A DNA stretch of 64,000 nt from CAYTZO01 sp964442525. Lineage in GTDB: Bacteria > Patescibacteriota > Microgenomatia > UBA10105 > UBA927. Of the stretch, positions 30,678 through 40,047 are shown piece after piece. A model generated the notes under the pieces. The model saw only the letters and a list, made by a program, of their open reading frames with translations. It did no database searches and was not told the origin of the DNA. The stretch lies in contig CAYTZO010000003.1 of assembly GCA_964442525.1 (NCBI GenBank), positions 1-64,000 of the forward strand. Reading direction: 5' to 3'. A program made the position numbers and the translations under genes. The first letter of the stretch is position 1. Each line of letters opens with the position of its first letter.

Positions 30678-31805
30678 ATGAAGGTTGTTGTAATAATCCC
30701 CACGTATAATGAGCGGGAGAATATTGTTGAACTTCTGGAAAAACTCGATTCTGTTCGCGCACAACTAAAACACTATACAATTGTGCTTCTTGTTGTCGAT
30801 GACAACTCACCTGATGGGACCCAAGAGCGTGTTCGTCAATTTGCGCAGTCTCATAAAGACGTGTTTTTATTGACAGGACGGAAAGAAGGACTCGGAAGAG
30901 CGCTTCTGCGGGGCATGAAATATGCCGTGGAGACCTTTGGAGCAGACACCCTTGTACAGATAGATGCGGATCTTTCTCACGACCCGAACAAGCTGCCTGA
31001 ATTTTTGAAAAAGATTAGCGAGGGGGCTGATTTTGCTGTCGGAAGCCGGTACATTCCCGGGGGATCAATTCCTGCTAATTGGGGAATACACAGAAAAATC
31101 TACAGCGTAGTGGGTAACGCTATTGTAAGGTTTGGATTGGGGCATCCCGAAATTCACGATTGGACGGGCGGGTACCGTGCGTTCCGTAAAATCTATTACG
31201 AGCGTGCAAAAGAGCGCGTAGCGCGGTACAGCGGATATGTTTTCCAAATCGCATTCCTGCATAATGCGGTGGTCTCAGGTGCAAAAGTTAGAGAAGTGCC
31301 AATCCATTTTACAGACAGGAGATTTGGGAGATCGAAGATTGCCCCTCTTCATTATATTCTCAATATTTATCTCTATATTATTTCAACCCGACTCAAAGAG
31401 ATTGTCCGGATGCAATTTTTTAAGTTTGCGGCGGTCGGAACAATCGGGTTTGTCATCAACACGATCGTCCTAGAGTTATTCGTACGGGTTGGTTGGCATC
31501 CCGCAGCGGCAAGTGCCTTAGGTGCGGAGGTTGCGATCGTTTCAAATTTTTTTCTCAATAACAGCTGGACGTTCCGTCATAGTAAAATTCGCGGAATAAA
31601 GATGGTGCCGAAATTTATCCAATTTAATCTCACGTCCGTGGGAGCCATTGTCATCCAAGCGGGTACGGTGGCAATGGGATCTTGGGTATTCGGCGTGCAG
31701 CGCTATCGCATATTTTATATTATCGGGGTAGGTCTTGGTTTGATATGGAACTACATCATGTACTCTCTCGTAATTTGGAAGAAACACCATGCGCATACCA
31801 AATAA
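30678..31805 (+). CDS. Polyprenol-phosphate mannosyltransferase (DPM1-like) fused to GtrA domain
   Basis: The N-terminal half is a GT2 domain (VVVIIPTYNERENIVELLEK, VVDDNSPDGTQ, QIDADLSHDP with the DxD, VGSRYIPGGS and WTGGYRAFRK), the pattern of dolichol-phosphate mannose synthases. From about residue 245 a GtrA-like domain of four helices follows (FFKFAAVGTIGFVINTIVLE). The enzyme would load a sugar from GDP- or UDP-sugar onto a lipid phosphate at the inner leaflet, and the GtrA part may help flip or hold it. The ATG at 30678 gives 375 aa. Confidence 0.92.
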   Translation: MKVVVIIPTYNERENIVELLEKLDSVRAQLKHYTIVLLVVDDNSPDGTQERVRQFAQSHKDVFLLTGRKEGLGRALLRGMKYAVETFGADTLVQIDADLSHDPNKLPEFLKKISEGADFAVGSRYIPGGSIPANWGIHRKIYSVVGNAIVRFGLGHPEIHDWTGGYRAFRKIYYERAKERVARYSGYVFQIAFLHNAVVSGAKVREVPIHFTDRRFGRSKIAPLHYILNIYLYIISTRLKEIVRMQFFKFAAVGTIGFVINTIVLELFVRVGWHPAAASALGAEVAIVSNFFLNNSWTFRHSKIRGIKMVPKFIQFNLTSVGAIVIQAGTVAMGSWVFGVQRYRIFYIIGVGLGLIWNYIMYSLVIWKKHHAHTK

Positions 31806-33351
31806 ATTCCGCAGCCAACTCCTTGCAATAGGCATTCTCTTTGTCATACTTCTGGTCGGAGCGTATTTGCGTGTCTATAAGATTTCGGAATATATGACGT
31901 TTTTGGGGGACGAGGGAAGGGATGTGCTGGTTGTTAAACGGATGATTGTCGATGGTAAATTTACGCTTTTAGGGCCGACCGCCTCTGTGGGAGGGTTCTT
32001 CTTGGGCCCCATCTATTATTATTTTATGCTCCCGTTTCTTTGGCTTTGGCGGCTCGATCCCAGCGGGCCGGCGGTAATGGTAGCTATCTTTGGGATTGCA
32101 ACGATTTATATCGTTTATCTCGCCGGCAAGAATTTTTTTAATGACTGGGTTGGACTCATAGCCGCAGGCTTATATGCGGTATCGCCCCTTGTCATTGCAT
32201 ATTCAAGGTCTTCATGGAACCCAAACCCCGTCCCATTTTTTTCAATTCTCCTTATGTATCTTCTCTGGCGTGCAACGTTCTCGAAGCGGCTGGTGGTGTA
32301 TGGCGGGATTGGCATTGTGTTGGGTATAGGGTTGCAACTTCATTACCTTTTCAGTTTTCTTTTTCTTGTTGTCGCAGCCTACACTCTGTTGTTTGCAAAA
32401 CCCGAGTCGCTTCTGCGAACGTTCGTTGCCGTCGGAGCGGGCTTTATACTTGGGTATTTTCCATTTTTGCTGTTTGAAGTGCGGCACGGTTTTCCGAATA
32501 CGCAGACCGTTATCCGGTTTCTCCTCACGGGTAAAGATACGGGATTTCAGTTTATGACGTTTGTTCAGAATATTAACGACGTTACTTTCCGCCTTTTCGG
32601 CCGTCTGCTTCTTCGTTTTCCACAGCCCGAATGGTGGTATCGATACACGGTTTGGCAGAAATGGGCGTGGCTTACGGGGACGAGGCTGTCTATTTTCATG
32701 AGCGTAGTAACGGTTGTCTTTTTATTATTTCAACGGCGTCTGGATGTGCGTCAACGGCGTGCATTACAGCTTCTTTCCGTGTGGTTTGTCACGACCATTG
32801 TTCTGTTTGGATTTTATAAGAGGGCCATATACGATTATTATTTTGGTATCGTTTTTCCGCTTCCTTTTCTTCTTATTGGCCTCATTTTTTGGCTTATCGC
32901 GCGAAGAAATGTTTTTGGAAAAGCTTTGACATTTTTTGCGGTTGGCGGGCTCGTATTTTTTAACTGGCAAGGAAGGCCGTTTCTTTTTCCGCCAAATAAT
33001 CAGCTTAGTCAAGCAAAAAATATTGCCGCGATCGCCCTGTCGAAAACGGAAGGAAAGCCTTTTAATTTTGCCCTCATCACTGGCCAGAATTCTGACTATG
33101 CGTACCGATATTTTTTTGAGGTATGGGGGCGTGCGCCGGTAACTATTGAAAATGAGATCAATGATCCCCGGCGCCGGACCGTCACCGATCAACTCATCGT
33201 CATTTGCGAGCTTCCGAAATCCATGTGTCAGCCGCTTGGGAATTCTCTTTGGGAAATCGCCGGCTTTGGACGTGCGGAGATTGCCGGCGTTTGGGACGCG
33301 TCGTTTATTACTATTTATCGCTTGATTCACTATACCGGGGGTACACAGTGA
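31789..33351 (+). CDS. GT-C membrane glycosyltransferase, GT39/ArnT-like (copy 1)
   Basis: A 520-aa protein with about ten helices. The first outer loop has LGDEGRDVLVVKRMI (acidic DE of the GT-C fold) and LGPTASVGGFFLGPIYYYFM, as in the ArnT/PMT_2 superfamily, which uses lipid-phosphate sugars. The C-terminus is a small outer domain (from about residue 410). It overlaps the polyprenol-phosphate sugar synthase gene by 17 bases, which suggests that enzyme makes its donor. Confidence 0.85.
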   Translation: MRIPNKFRSQLLAIGILFVILLVGAYLRVYKISEYMTFLGDEGRDVLVVKRMIVDGKFTLLGPTASVGGFFLGPIYYYFMLPFLWLWRLDPSGPAVMVAIFGIATIYIVYLAGKNFFNDWVGLIAAGLYAVSPLVIAYSRSSWNPNPVPFFSILLMYLLWRATFSKRLVVYGGIGIVLGIGLQLHYLFSFLFLVVAAYTLLFAKPESLLRTFVAVGAGFILGYFPFLLFEVRHGFPNTQTVIRFLLTGKDTGFQFMTFVQNINDVTFRLFGRLLLRFPQPEWWYRYTVWQKWAWLTGTRLSIFMSVVTVVFLLFQRRLDVRQRRALQLLSVWFVTTIVLFGFYKRAIYDYYFGIVFPLPFLLIGLIFWLIARRNVFGKALTFFAVGGLVFFNWQGRPFLFPPNNQLSQAKNIAAIALSKTEGKPFNFALITGQNSDYAYRYFFEVWGRAPVTIENEINDPRRRTVTDQLIVICELPKSMCQPLGNSLWEIAGFGRAEIAGVWDASFITIYRLIHYTGGTQ

Positions 33352-34100
33352 TACGCACATTCGTAACGGTTGTCGTCCCTGCATACAACGAAGCAACAAA
33401 TATCCGCCTCGGTGCCCTCGAGAAAGTGTTGCATTACCTTGAGAAGCAGACATATCAGTGGGAAGTAGTTATTGTAAACGATGGCTCAACAGACGAAACA
33501 AAAGAACTGTTAGAAAACTTCTGTTCGTCAAATAGAGGATTCCGACTCGTCAATAACTCCCATCAGGGCAAAGCAATAACCGTGATGACCGGTATGAGTC
33601 ACGCCCGGGGGGACATTGTTCTTTTTAGTGATCTGGATCAAGCAACGCCCATTACCGAGCTTACCGTGGTGCTTCCGTGGTTTGACAGGGGATATGACGT
33701 AGTCATCGGTTCCCGGCGGGGTCGTCGCGAGGGCGCACCCCTCATGCGGCTTGTCATGGCACGGGGATTTATGATTCTCCGCAGTATTATTCTTGGTCTT
33801 CATGGCATAACCGACACGCAATGCGGGTTTAAGGCATTCCGCAAAGAAGTTGTACACGACATTTTCTCGCGTCTTAGGCTTTACAAAGATCACCAACGCG
33901 CCAGCGGCGCGATGGTGACAGCAGGTTTTGACATAGAGCTACTTTTTATAGCGAAAAAATTAGGATACAAAATCAAGGAAGTTCCCGTCGAATGGCATTA
34001 TGTAGAAACCAGAAGGGTAAATCCTCTCAGAGACTCCTGGCAAGGATTTATTGATATTGTGCGGATTAGACTCAACGCGCTCCGAGGTCAATACGGGTAA
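33348..34100 (+). CDS. Polyprenyl-phosphate glucosyltransferase-like GT2 (ALG5 type)
   Basis: A GT2 enzyme of 250 aa: VTVVVPAYNEATNIRLGALE, VVIVNDGSTDETKE, the metal site SDLDQATPITEL, IGSRRGRREGAPL and CGFKAFRKEVVHDIF. This is the pattern of dolichyl-phosphate beta-glucosyltransferases, here without extra membrane helices. GTG at 33348 overlaps the previous stop (GTGA) and matches the family start. It would make a lipid-linked sugar for the neighbouring GT-C enzymes. Confidence 0.9.
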   Translation: MIRTFVTVVVPAYNEATNIRLGALEKVLHYLEKQTYQWEVVIVNDGSTDETKELLENFCSSNRGFRLVNNSHQGKAITVMTGMSHARGDIVLFSDLDQATPITELTVVLPWFDRGYDVVIGSRRGRREGAPLMRLVMARGFMILRSIILGLHGITDTQCGFKAFRKEVVHDIFSRLRLYKDHQRASGAMVTAGFDIELLFIAKKLGYKIKEVPVEWHYVETRRVNPLRDSWQGFIDIVRIRLNALRGQYG

Positions 34101-34108
34101 GTGGTTCT

Positions 34109-35245
34109 ATGAAATATCAAAAAATTCTCCTCTTTTGCTATGCCGCGTTCTCTGTTTTTCTTTTTTTGTACTCCTATACACAGGTAGATTTAAACCTCAC
34201 GTTGTCCCGGACAAGCATATGGCAGATTATACAAAAATATTTTCAATACATAGGGTATTTTCAGCGCCCGTTGTCAACGGGTCTCTACCTATTGATTCTT
34301 ACCGCTTTTTTTGTCCTCTATGGAACCGTCTTGAGACTTGCGGCCCGAGGGAGATTGGATGAACGGTTCCTCTGGCGTATTGTTTTCTTGGTAACCATTG
34401 TCGTCGTTTTTTCCTACCCCGCCTTTTCTGCTGACATATTTAATTACATGTTTACTGCCAAAACGGTTCTTGTCTATCGTCAAAATCCTTACGTACTCAT
34501 CCCAGGACAACTTATCGGTATTGAACCCTGGATTATGTTTATGCGCTGGATCCATTTGCCTACCGCCTATACACCCGTCTGGATTGGTCTTACATTGCCG
34601 GCGTATCTTTTGGGGTTTGGATATTTTCTTCTCATTATGTGGAACATAAAAATTCTCGCGGCATTCTTTTACCTTGCGACGATATGGCTCATCGGTAACG
34701 TTATCGCGATGATCGAACCGAAACATAAAGTACTCAGCATGGCAATTTTTGCTTTTAATCCGCTTATCATGATTGAAACTCTGGTAAGCGGTCACAACGA
34801 TATTGCGATGATGGCGGCGGCGGTATTTGCCTATTACCTCTATCGTACCAACAATAAATGGGGTTCATGGTTTGCCCTTTCGATATCGGTAGCTCTTAAA
34901 TTCATGACCCTTTTCCTCATCCCCGCGTATGTCCTAAAATGGAATCGTCTTGTTGCGCTCGCGTTCATGTTTTTTGGACTTATCCTCGTTATCTCAAAAC
35001 GAGAATTTTTACCGTGGTATTGGGTCTGGATTATGCCTTTTGTCGCACTTTTACCGGGGAGTCGGGACATCACGATTCTCTCTTTTGGCATTTCCGCAGG
35101 TCTTCTGCTTCGCTATGTCCCATATTTGTATCTCGGTAACTACAATCCGCCGGTTCCTGCTGCCCGCGTGATCCTTATGTGGATTCCGATTGTTCTCTCT
35201 GTTCTCATGCTCATTGTTAAGAGACGTTTTTCGTTGAAGACCTAA
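34109..35245 (+). CDS. GT-C mannosyltransferase-like membrane protein (MptB type)
   Basis: A 378-aa protein with about ten helices. The loop FSYPAFSADIFNYMFTAK with a following RQNPYVLIPGQ resembles the polyprenol-phosphomannose-dependent alpha-mannosyltransferases of the MptA/MptB group, and ETLVSGHNDIAMMAAAVFAY also fits. The catalytic Asp would be in SADIFNY. It follows the ALG5-like gene after 8 bases. Confidence 0.75.
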   Translation: MKYQKILLFCYAAFSVFLFLYSYTQVDLNLTLSRTSIWQIIQKYFQYIGYFQRPLSTGLYLLILTAFFVLYGTVLRLAARGRLDERFLWRIVFLVTIVVVFSYPAFSADIFNYMFTAKTVLVYRQNPYVLIPGQLIGIEPWIMFMRWIHLPTAYTPVWIGLTLPAYLLGFGYFLLIMWNIKILAAFFYLATIWLIGNVIAMIEPKHKVLSMAIFAFNPLIMIETLVSGHNDIAMMAAAVFAYYLYRTNNKWGSWFALSISVALKFMTLFLIPAYVLKWNRLVALAFMFFGLILVISKREFLPWYWVWIMPFVALLPGSRDITILSFGISAGLLLRYVPYLYLGNYNPPVPAARVILMWIPIVLSVLMLIVKRRFSLKT

Positions 35246-35296
35246 AGCCAGATTCTTGGAACTTTCTCGATTAGATTCTTCTAACGAATTTTACGT

Positions 35297-35326
35297 TTGC
35301 TCCCCTTTTGTTGCTTTGAGTATAAT
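35297..35326 (+). promoter_or_regulatory. Promoter inside the glycan island
   Basis: TTGCTC (35297-35302), 18-base spacer, TATAAT (35321-35326). The ATG at 35334 lies 13 bases from the -10 start, again leaderless. It starts a long run of overlapping genes. Confidence 0.55.
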
Positions 35327-35333
35327 CGAATAT

Positions 35334-36860
35334 ATGACAATAAAATCACCCGGATGGGGGAAGGTGATTCTCGTACTCTTGCTTCTTCTGGGTCTCTACC
35401 TCGCTATGAGGCTTCCAAACCTTACAAAACTTCCCATATTTACGGATGAAGCAATCTATATCCGTTGGTCTCAGATTGGAGCGAGAGACGCCAACTGGCG
35501 GTTTATCTCGCTTACGGACGGGAAACAGCCTATGTTTACCTGGATCGTCATGGTACTTCTGCGAGTGGTCCGCGGCGACCCGCTGTTTGTCGGGAGGCTT
35601 GCGTCGGTCATCGCCGGCGGTGCGAGTATCATTGGTTTAGCGTTCCTTTCATTTGAACTTTTCCGAAGCTCGCGGATTGCCATTCTTGCCCCGCTTCTGT
35701 ATCTCGTCTCTCCATTTGCCCTTATGTATGACCGTATGGCACTCTATGACAGCTTAGTTGCCGCCTTTTATATTTGGAATTTGTATTTTGCGGTCCGCTT
35801 GGTTCGGGAGGGTCGAGCTGACATTGCGCTCATTTTGGGGATGACATTGGGTGCCGGCATGCTCAATAAAACGTCGGGTTTTTTTAGTTTGTATCTTCTC
35901 CCGGGGACCCTCGTTCTTTTTGACGTGAAAAAAAAGGGGCTGGCGGGCAGACTTTTTCGATGGGCCGGACTCGCAGCTCTGGCTGCAGTACTCTCACAGG
36001 TGTTTTATAGTATTCTTCGGCTTTCTCCGTTTTTTTCTATGGTTGCAGAGAAAGACAATGTGTTTATCTATACGTTTTCCGAGTGGTTTACCCATCCGTT
36101 TACGTTCCTTCAGGGAAACCTGAGCGGCTTGTTTGACTGGCTGCGAGGCTATTTGACCCTTCCTCTGTTTATTGCGACACTCGCGGGGATTATTGTCCCA
36201 TGGAAAAATCTGCGGGAGAAGCTCGTGCTTTTCATTTTTTGGTTTGCACCGTTTGTTGCCCTCGCCCTTTTTGGGAAGGTGCTTTATCCCAGGTTCATTT
36301 TATTTATGACGATGCCGCTTTTGGTTTTGGTGGCTGTTGTGACAGATTGGCTCATTAGCCGCCTCAGGACGAACGTGTGGAAGCTTGCGGCAATTATTGT
36401 TTTATTTAGCCAGAGTCTTTTTATCGATTACTTTATAATCACCAATCCTCTCTATGCACGGATTCCCGACGCCGACAGAGGCCAGTACATTGACAATTGG
36501 CCGGCCGGTTGGGGGGTAGCAGAAGTAAATAGGTATCTCAAAGACGCCTCTAGCAAGAGCAAAATCGCGGTGTTTACCGAGGGAACGTTTGGGCTTTTGC
36601 CTGCGGCGATTGAAATGTATGCTATCGACAATCCCAATATAGAGGCGAAGGGTTTCTGGCCCATTCCCAAAACGATACCTTCTGAAATGGCCGATTCAGC
36701 CCGTGCGAGACCGACGTTTTTTGTCATGAATCAAACTCAAATTATACCGGCAGGATGGCCTCTCCGCGAAATCTTTGAATATCAAAAGGGCAACCGTGAA
36801 GATAGAAAGCTTCGGTTTTTTCAGGTGATACCAGAAGGAACGACGAAGCCCTCGATATGA
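35334..36860 (+). CDS. GT-C membrane glycosyltransferase, GT39/ArnT-like (copy 2)
   Basis: 508 aa from the ATG at 35334, chosen because a -10 box precedes it; a frame back to 35256 includes the promoter. The first outer loop has PIFTDEAIYIRWSQIG with the acidic pair, followed by LTDGKQPMFTWIVMVLLRVV, as in ArnT-like enzymes. About ten helices lead to an outer domain (DNWPAGWGVAEVNRYLKD onward). The stop overlaps the next start as ATGA. Confidence 0.85.
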   Translation: MTIKSPGWGKVILVLLLLLGLYLAMRLPNLTKLPIFTDEAIYIRWSQIGARDANWRFISLTDGKQPMFTWIVMVLLRVVRGDPLFVGRLASVIAGGASIIGLAFLSFELFRSSRIAILAPLLYLVSPFALMYDRMALYDSLVAAFYIWNLYFAVRLVREGRADIALILGMTLGAGMLNKTSGFFSLYLLPGTLVLFDVKKKGLAGRLFRWAGLAALAAVLSQVFYSILRLSPFFSMVAEKDNVFIYTFSEWFTHPFTFLQGNLSGLFDWLRGYLTLPLFIATLAGIIVPWKNLREKLVLFIFWFAPFVALALFGKVLYPRFILFMTMPLLVLVAVVTDWLISRLRTNVWKLAAIIVLFSQSLFIDYFIITNPLYARIPDADRGQYIDNWPAGWGVAEVNRYLKDASSKSKIAVFTEGTFGLLPAAIEMYAIDNPNIEAKGFWPIPKTIPSEMADSARARPTFFVMNQTQIIPAGWPLREIFEYQKGNREDRKLRFFQVIPEGTTKPSI

Positions 36861-38383
36861 AAAAGTTTTTGTCTGAGTGGTGGGTGTACCTCCTGATCAT
36901 CGCAGCGCTTGCTTTTCTCCTGTGGCCGCTCTTGCGGCCCGGATTTTTTGTGTCCGACGACGGCGAATGGATGATTATTCGGCTATCCGCTTTTTTTCAG
37001 AGCCTAAGACAAGGTCAGTTCCCCGTGCGCTTTTTAGGGAGACTGAATCAAAGTTACGGGTATCCGGTGGCAAATTTTCTCTATCCAGGTTTTATGTATC
37101 TCGGTTCTCTCATTCGCGCTGCGGGCTTTTCTTTTGTGGATACGGTGAAGATAGTTATTGCATTGTCGGTTGTCGGGTCAGCGCTCACGGTTTTTTTATG
37201 GCTCAGAACGAGATTTGATAGGCTTCCTGCCGCGGTCGGCGCCGTGGCGTTTATATTGGCTCCCTATATCATCTTTGATATATATCGCCGAGGATCGGTC
37301 GGTGAGGTGCTGGCATTATTTCCGGCAGTCGTGGGTTTTTATAGTCTTTCGACCGGGAGGCGATGGCTTTTTAGCCTGGCGGTAGGATTTCTCATTCTAA
37401 GCCACAATACACTCGCGATGCTTTTTGTGGGAGTGTACATACTTTATATGAGTATTCACCGTAAGAATGAATTTTTGTTGCCTTTGACGATTGGCATAGG
37501 CATTGCCGGTTTTTTCTGGCTTCCGGCATTTTTTGAACGCCGCTTCGTTATCTTTGACAACACTGTGATATCTGACCCAGGGCGTTTTTTTGTGACAGCC
37601 GAAAACATCGGACTTCTCGGAGTCGCAAATCTTCTCATTGCTTTGTCACTCCTTATGCGGCCGAGAAAAAAGTGGGACCGCACAAATATTTTTTTCCTTA
37701 CGATATTTATCGTCGCTATAATACTCGCGACGCCATTCTCTTCAGTCATCTGGTCTTGGAGAGTTCTTGCGAGGCTTATACAGTTTCCTTATAGATGGTT
37801 AGCAGTTTCGACGGTTGCGGCGCCATGGATGTTTGCATCTGTCCTGACAGAGGTACCGAAAGGAATACGTTTTGCCATGACAGCCTTGAGTCTGGTGATT
37901 TTGCTCATTTTTGCCATACCGATGCTCCAAAAAATACAATACATTGCTTACCCTGAAGGATATTATACGACAAACGAGGCGACGACGACCGTGGCGGACG
38001 AGTACATGCCGCGTTGGGTTATCAAGAAGCCGGAGCGCAGACCAGCGGCGAAGATTGAATTCGTATTAGGAAAGGGGAAAATTTATATGAACGGTACTGG
38101 TACGCAGCGAATAAATGCGACCGTTGAAGCCGCTGAAAATAGCATAGTGCAAATAAACACCATTTATTATCCTGGCTGGGGTGCTGCGCTTGATGGTGTG
38201 CCGGCGACCATAAATTATCGTAATCCATATGGCGTGATGAGGATTGCCGTGCCGTCAGGCAGACACAAAATTCTTGCAGAATTTCGCGAGACGCCGGCTC
38301 GACTTTTAGCCGACGTTGTATCGATCGTGTCGCTTGCCGCGTTAGGGATACTGACTCCGCGCTGGAAGACAAAAAAAGCGTAA
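36857..38383 (+). CDS. PTPS-related membrane glycosyltransferase (copy 1)
   Basis: A 508-aa protein of the family labelled 6-pyruvoyl-tetrahydropterin synthase-related, which in fact is a GT-C-like membrane fold. The first loop has VSDDGEWMIIRLSAFFQSLR and GQFPVRFLGRLNQSYGYPVANF. YRRGSVGEVLALFPAVVGF follows. The outer C-terminal domain carries IYYPGWGAALDG and IAVPSGRHKI, then a final helix. It likely transfers sugars from a lipid donor; that role is inferred from the fold and context. Confidence 0.85.
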   Translation: MKKFLSEWWVYLLIIAALAFLLWPLLRPGFFVSDDGEWMIIRLSAFFQSLRQGQFPVRFLGRLNQSYGYPVANFLYPGFMYLGSLIRAAGFSFVDTVKIVIALSVVGSALTVFLWLRTRFDRLPAAVGAVAFILAPYIIFDIYRRGSVGEVLALFPAVVGFYSLSTGRRWLFSLAVGFLILSHNTLAMLFVGVYILYMSIHRKNEFLLPLTIGIGIAGFFWLPAFFERRFVIFDNTVISDPGRFFVTAENIGLLGVANLLIALSLLMRPRKKWDRTNIFFLTIFIVAIILATPFSSVIWSWRVLARLIQFPYRWLAVSTVAAPWMFASVLTEVPKGIRFAMTALSLVILLIFAIPMLQKIQYIAYPEGYYTTNEATTTVADEYMPRWVIKKPERRPAAKIEFVLGKGKIYMNGTGTQRINATVEAAENSIVQINTIYYPGWGAALDGVPATINYRNPYGVMRIAVPSGRHKILAEFRETPARLLADVVSIVSLAALGILTPRWKTKKA

Positions 38384-38385
38384 TT

Positions 38386-40047
38386 ATGTGGCGATTTATC
38401 GTGGGAATAAGCATAATAATCCTTGCCTCATATTGGGCGGTTCGGCCTCTGTTTTCGCCGGGATTTTTTCCGATGCACGACGATACTCAGGTTGGGCGGG
38501 TGGTCGCGATGGGAGCGGCCATACGCAACGGGCAATTTCCCGTTCGATGGGTTTCGGATCTGGGATACGGATATGGATATCCGATCTTTAATTTTTACGG
38601 CCCGTTGCCCTACTACGCAGGAGGGGCGCTGTACGCATTGGGAATGTCCGGACTCTCCGCGACAAAGGCGATGTTTGTTTTGGGTATGGTGCTTGCAGCC
38701 ATTAGTATGTACTTTTCTGTTGTCCCTTTTCTTGGACAGGAAGGGGCAATAGCGGCCGGCATCCTTTATCTCTATGCGCCTTATCATGCGGTACAAGTGT
38801 ATGTGCGAGGCGCGGTAGGGGAATTTTGGGCGCTTATTTTTTTACCGCTCATTTTTTGGAGCATTTTGTCAAGTTTTTCGGGCGTAGAGAAACAAAAGAA
38901 AGCAATTCTCGTAGGAAGTCTCGGACTTGCGGGGGTCATCGTATCTCATACTATTTTAGGTTACATTGTAATCGTTTTGTCGATGCTATCTCTCGTGGCG
39001 TTTTGGGCCGTAAGGATTTTTCAAAAAAGAGTAGAACGAAGTCTTCTGCGCACTCACGTACTTACGCTTCTTGCCGGTCTGGGAATAACGGCATTTTTTT
39101 GGCTTCCGGCAATTGCCGAAATGCGCTACACTACCGTTGCCGCGCAAATCGGTTCCTCTGCCCGTTACACTGATCACTTTGTTTGCTTATCTCAACTTTG
39201 GAATTCGCCCTGGGGGTTTGGCGGATCTGTCCCCGGATGTTCAGACGGCTTGTCATTTCGGTTGGGTAAGCTTCAGATTTTAGGTGCAGGTGTTGCGCTT
39301 CTTCTTTGGTTCATAAGAAAAAAATTACGGGTGCCTCAGTTTATCTGGCTTGCATTTGGTATGACGATGCTTGCGCTATTTTTTATGCTTCCGGTTTCTT
39401 CATTCGCATGGACGGTCCTGCCGGGCTTTGCCTTCATTCAGTATCCCTGGCGTTTTTTGGTCTTTGCAATATTTGGGCTTTCTTTGCTTTCTGCAAGTCT
39501 CGTGGTCATCCCGAAAAACTCGCTTTTTCGTATACTAATCATGTGCATTTTAGCCGTTGGAACGATCATCTACAGCGCCAAACTATTCAGGCCTCAATAT
39601 CTCTATGCGAGAGATCCAAAGGCATTTGAAAGCAGGGAAGAGTTGCGTTTTCGAGTCTCAAAAATCTCCGATGAATATCTGCCGGCGGCCATTGAGAGAC
39701 CAAAAAGCGTTTCGGATGTTCCGAGCGAGGCCATTGTTCCTACCCAGTCTTTCCGTGTCGAGACGGAAATAGATCGCGAGACATATGCAAAGTTTATCCT
39801 TATGAGCACGTCGGATCAGATTATCACCATCAACCGAGCATATTTTCCTGGGTGGAAATATTGGGTAAACGGCAAAGAGACAGAGGCGAAGCTGGTCCGG
39901 GGACTTCCTACCGTGCCGGTGCCACAAGGGTATTCGGTCGTCGAGATGAGACTTGTCAACACGCCGGTTCGTTCGCTTGCCAATGCCGTAAGTATCGTAA
40001 CAATACTTTTTCTTATTTATGCCTATGGGAAAAAAACCAACGCTTAA
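38386..40047 (+). CDS. PTPS-related membrane glycosyltransferase (copy 2)
   Basis: The 553-aa protein has PMHDDTQVGRVVAMGAAIR and GQFPVRWVSDLGYGYGYPIF in the first loop, then YVRGAVGEFWALIFLPLIFW. The C-terminal domain has AYFPGWKYWVNGKETE and VPVPQGYSVVEM, and a final helix ending in GKKTNA. It is paralogous to the gene before it but far from identical. It overlaps the following GT2 gene by 29 bases. Confidence 0.87.
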   Translation: MWRFIVGISIIILASYWAVRPLFSPGFFPMHDDTQVGRVVAMGAAIRNGQFPVRWVSDLGYGYGYPIFNFYGPLPYYAGGALYALGMSGLSATKAMFVLGMVLAAISMYFSVVPFLGQEGAIAAGILYLYAPYHAVQVYVRGAVGEFWALIFLPLIFWSILSSFSGVEKQKKAILVGSLGLAGVIVSHTILGYIVIVLSMLSLVAFWAVRIFQKRVERSLLRTHVLTLLAGLGITAFFWLPAIAEMRYTTVAAQIGSSARYTDHFVCLSQLWNSPWGFGGSVPGCSDGLSFRLGKLQILGAGVALLLWFIRKKLRVPQFIWLAFGMTMLALFFMLPVSSFAWTVLPGFAFIQYPWRFLVFAIFGLSLLSASLVVIPKNSLFRILIMCILAVGTIIYSAKLFRPQYLYARDPKAFESREELRFRVSKISDEYLPAAIERPKSVSDVPSEAIVPTQSFRVETEIDRETYAKFILMSTSDQIITINRAYFPGWKYWVNGKETEAKLVRGLPTVPVPQGYSVVEMRLVNTPVRSLANAVSIVTILFLIYAYGKKTNA

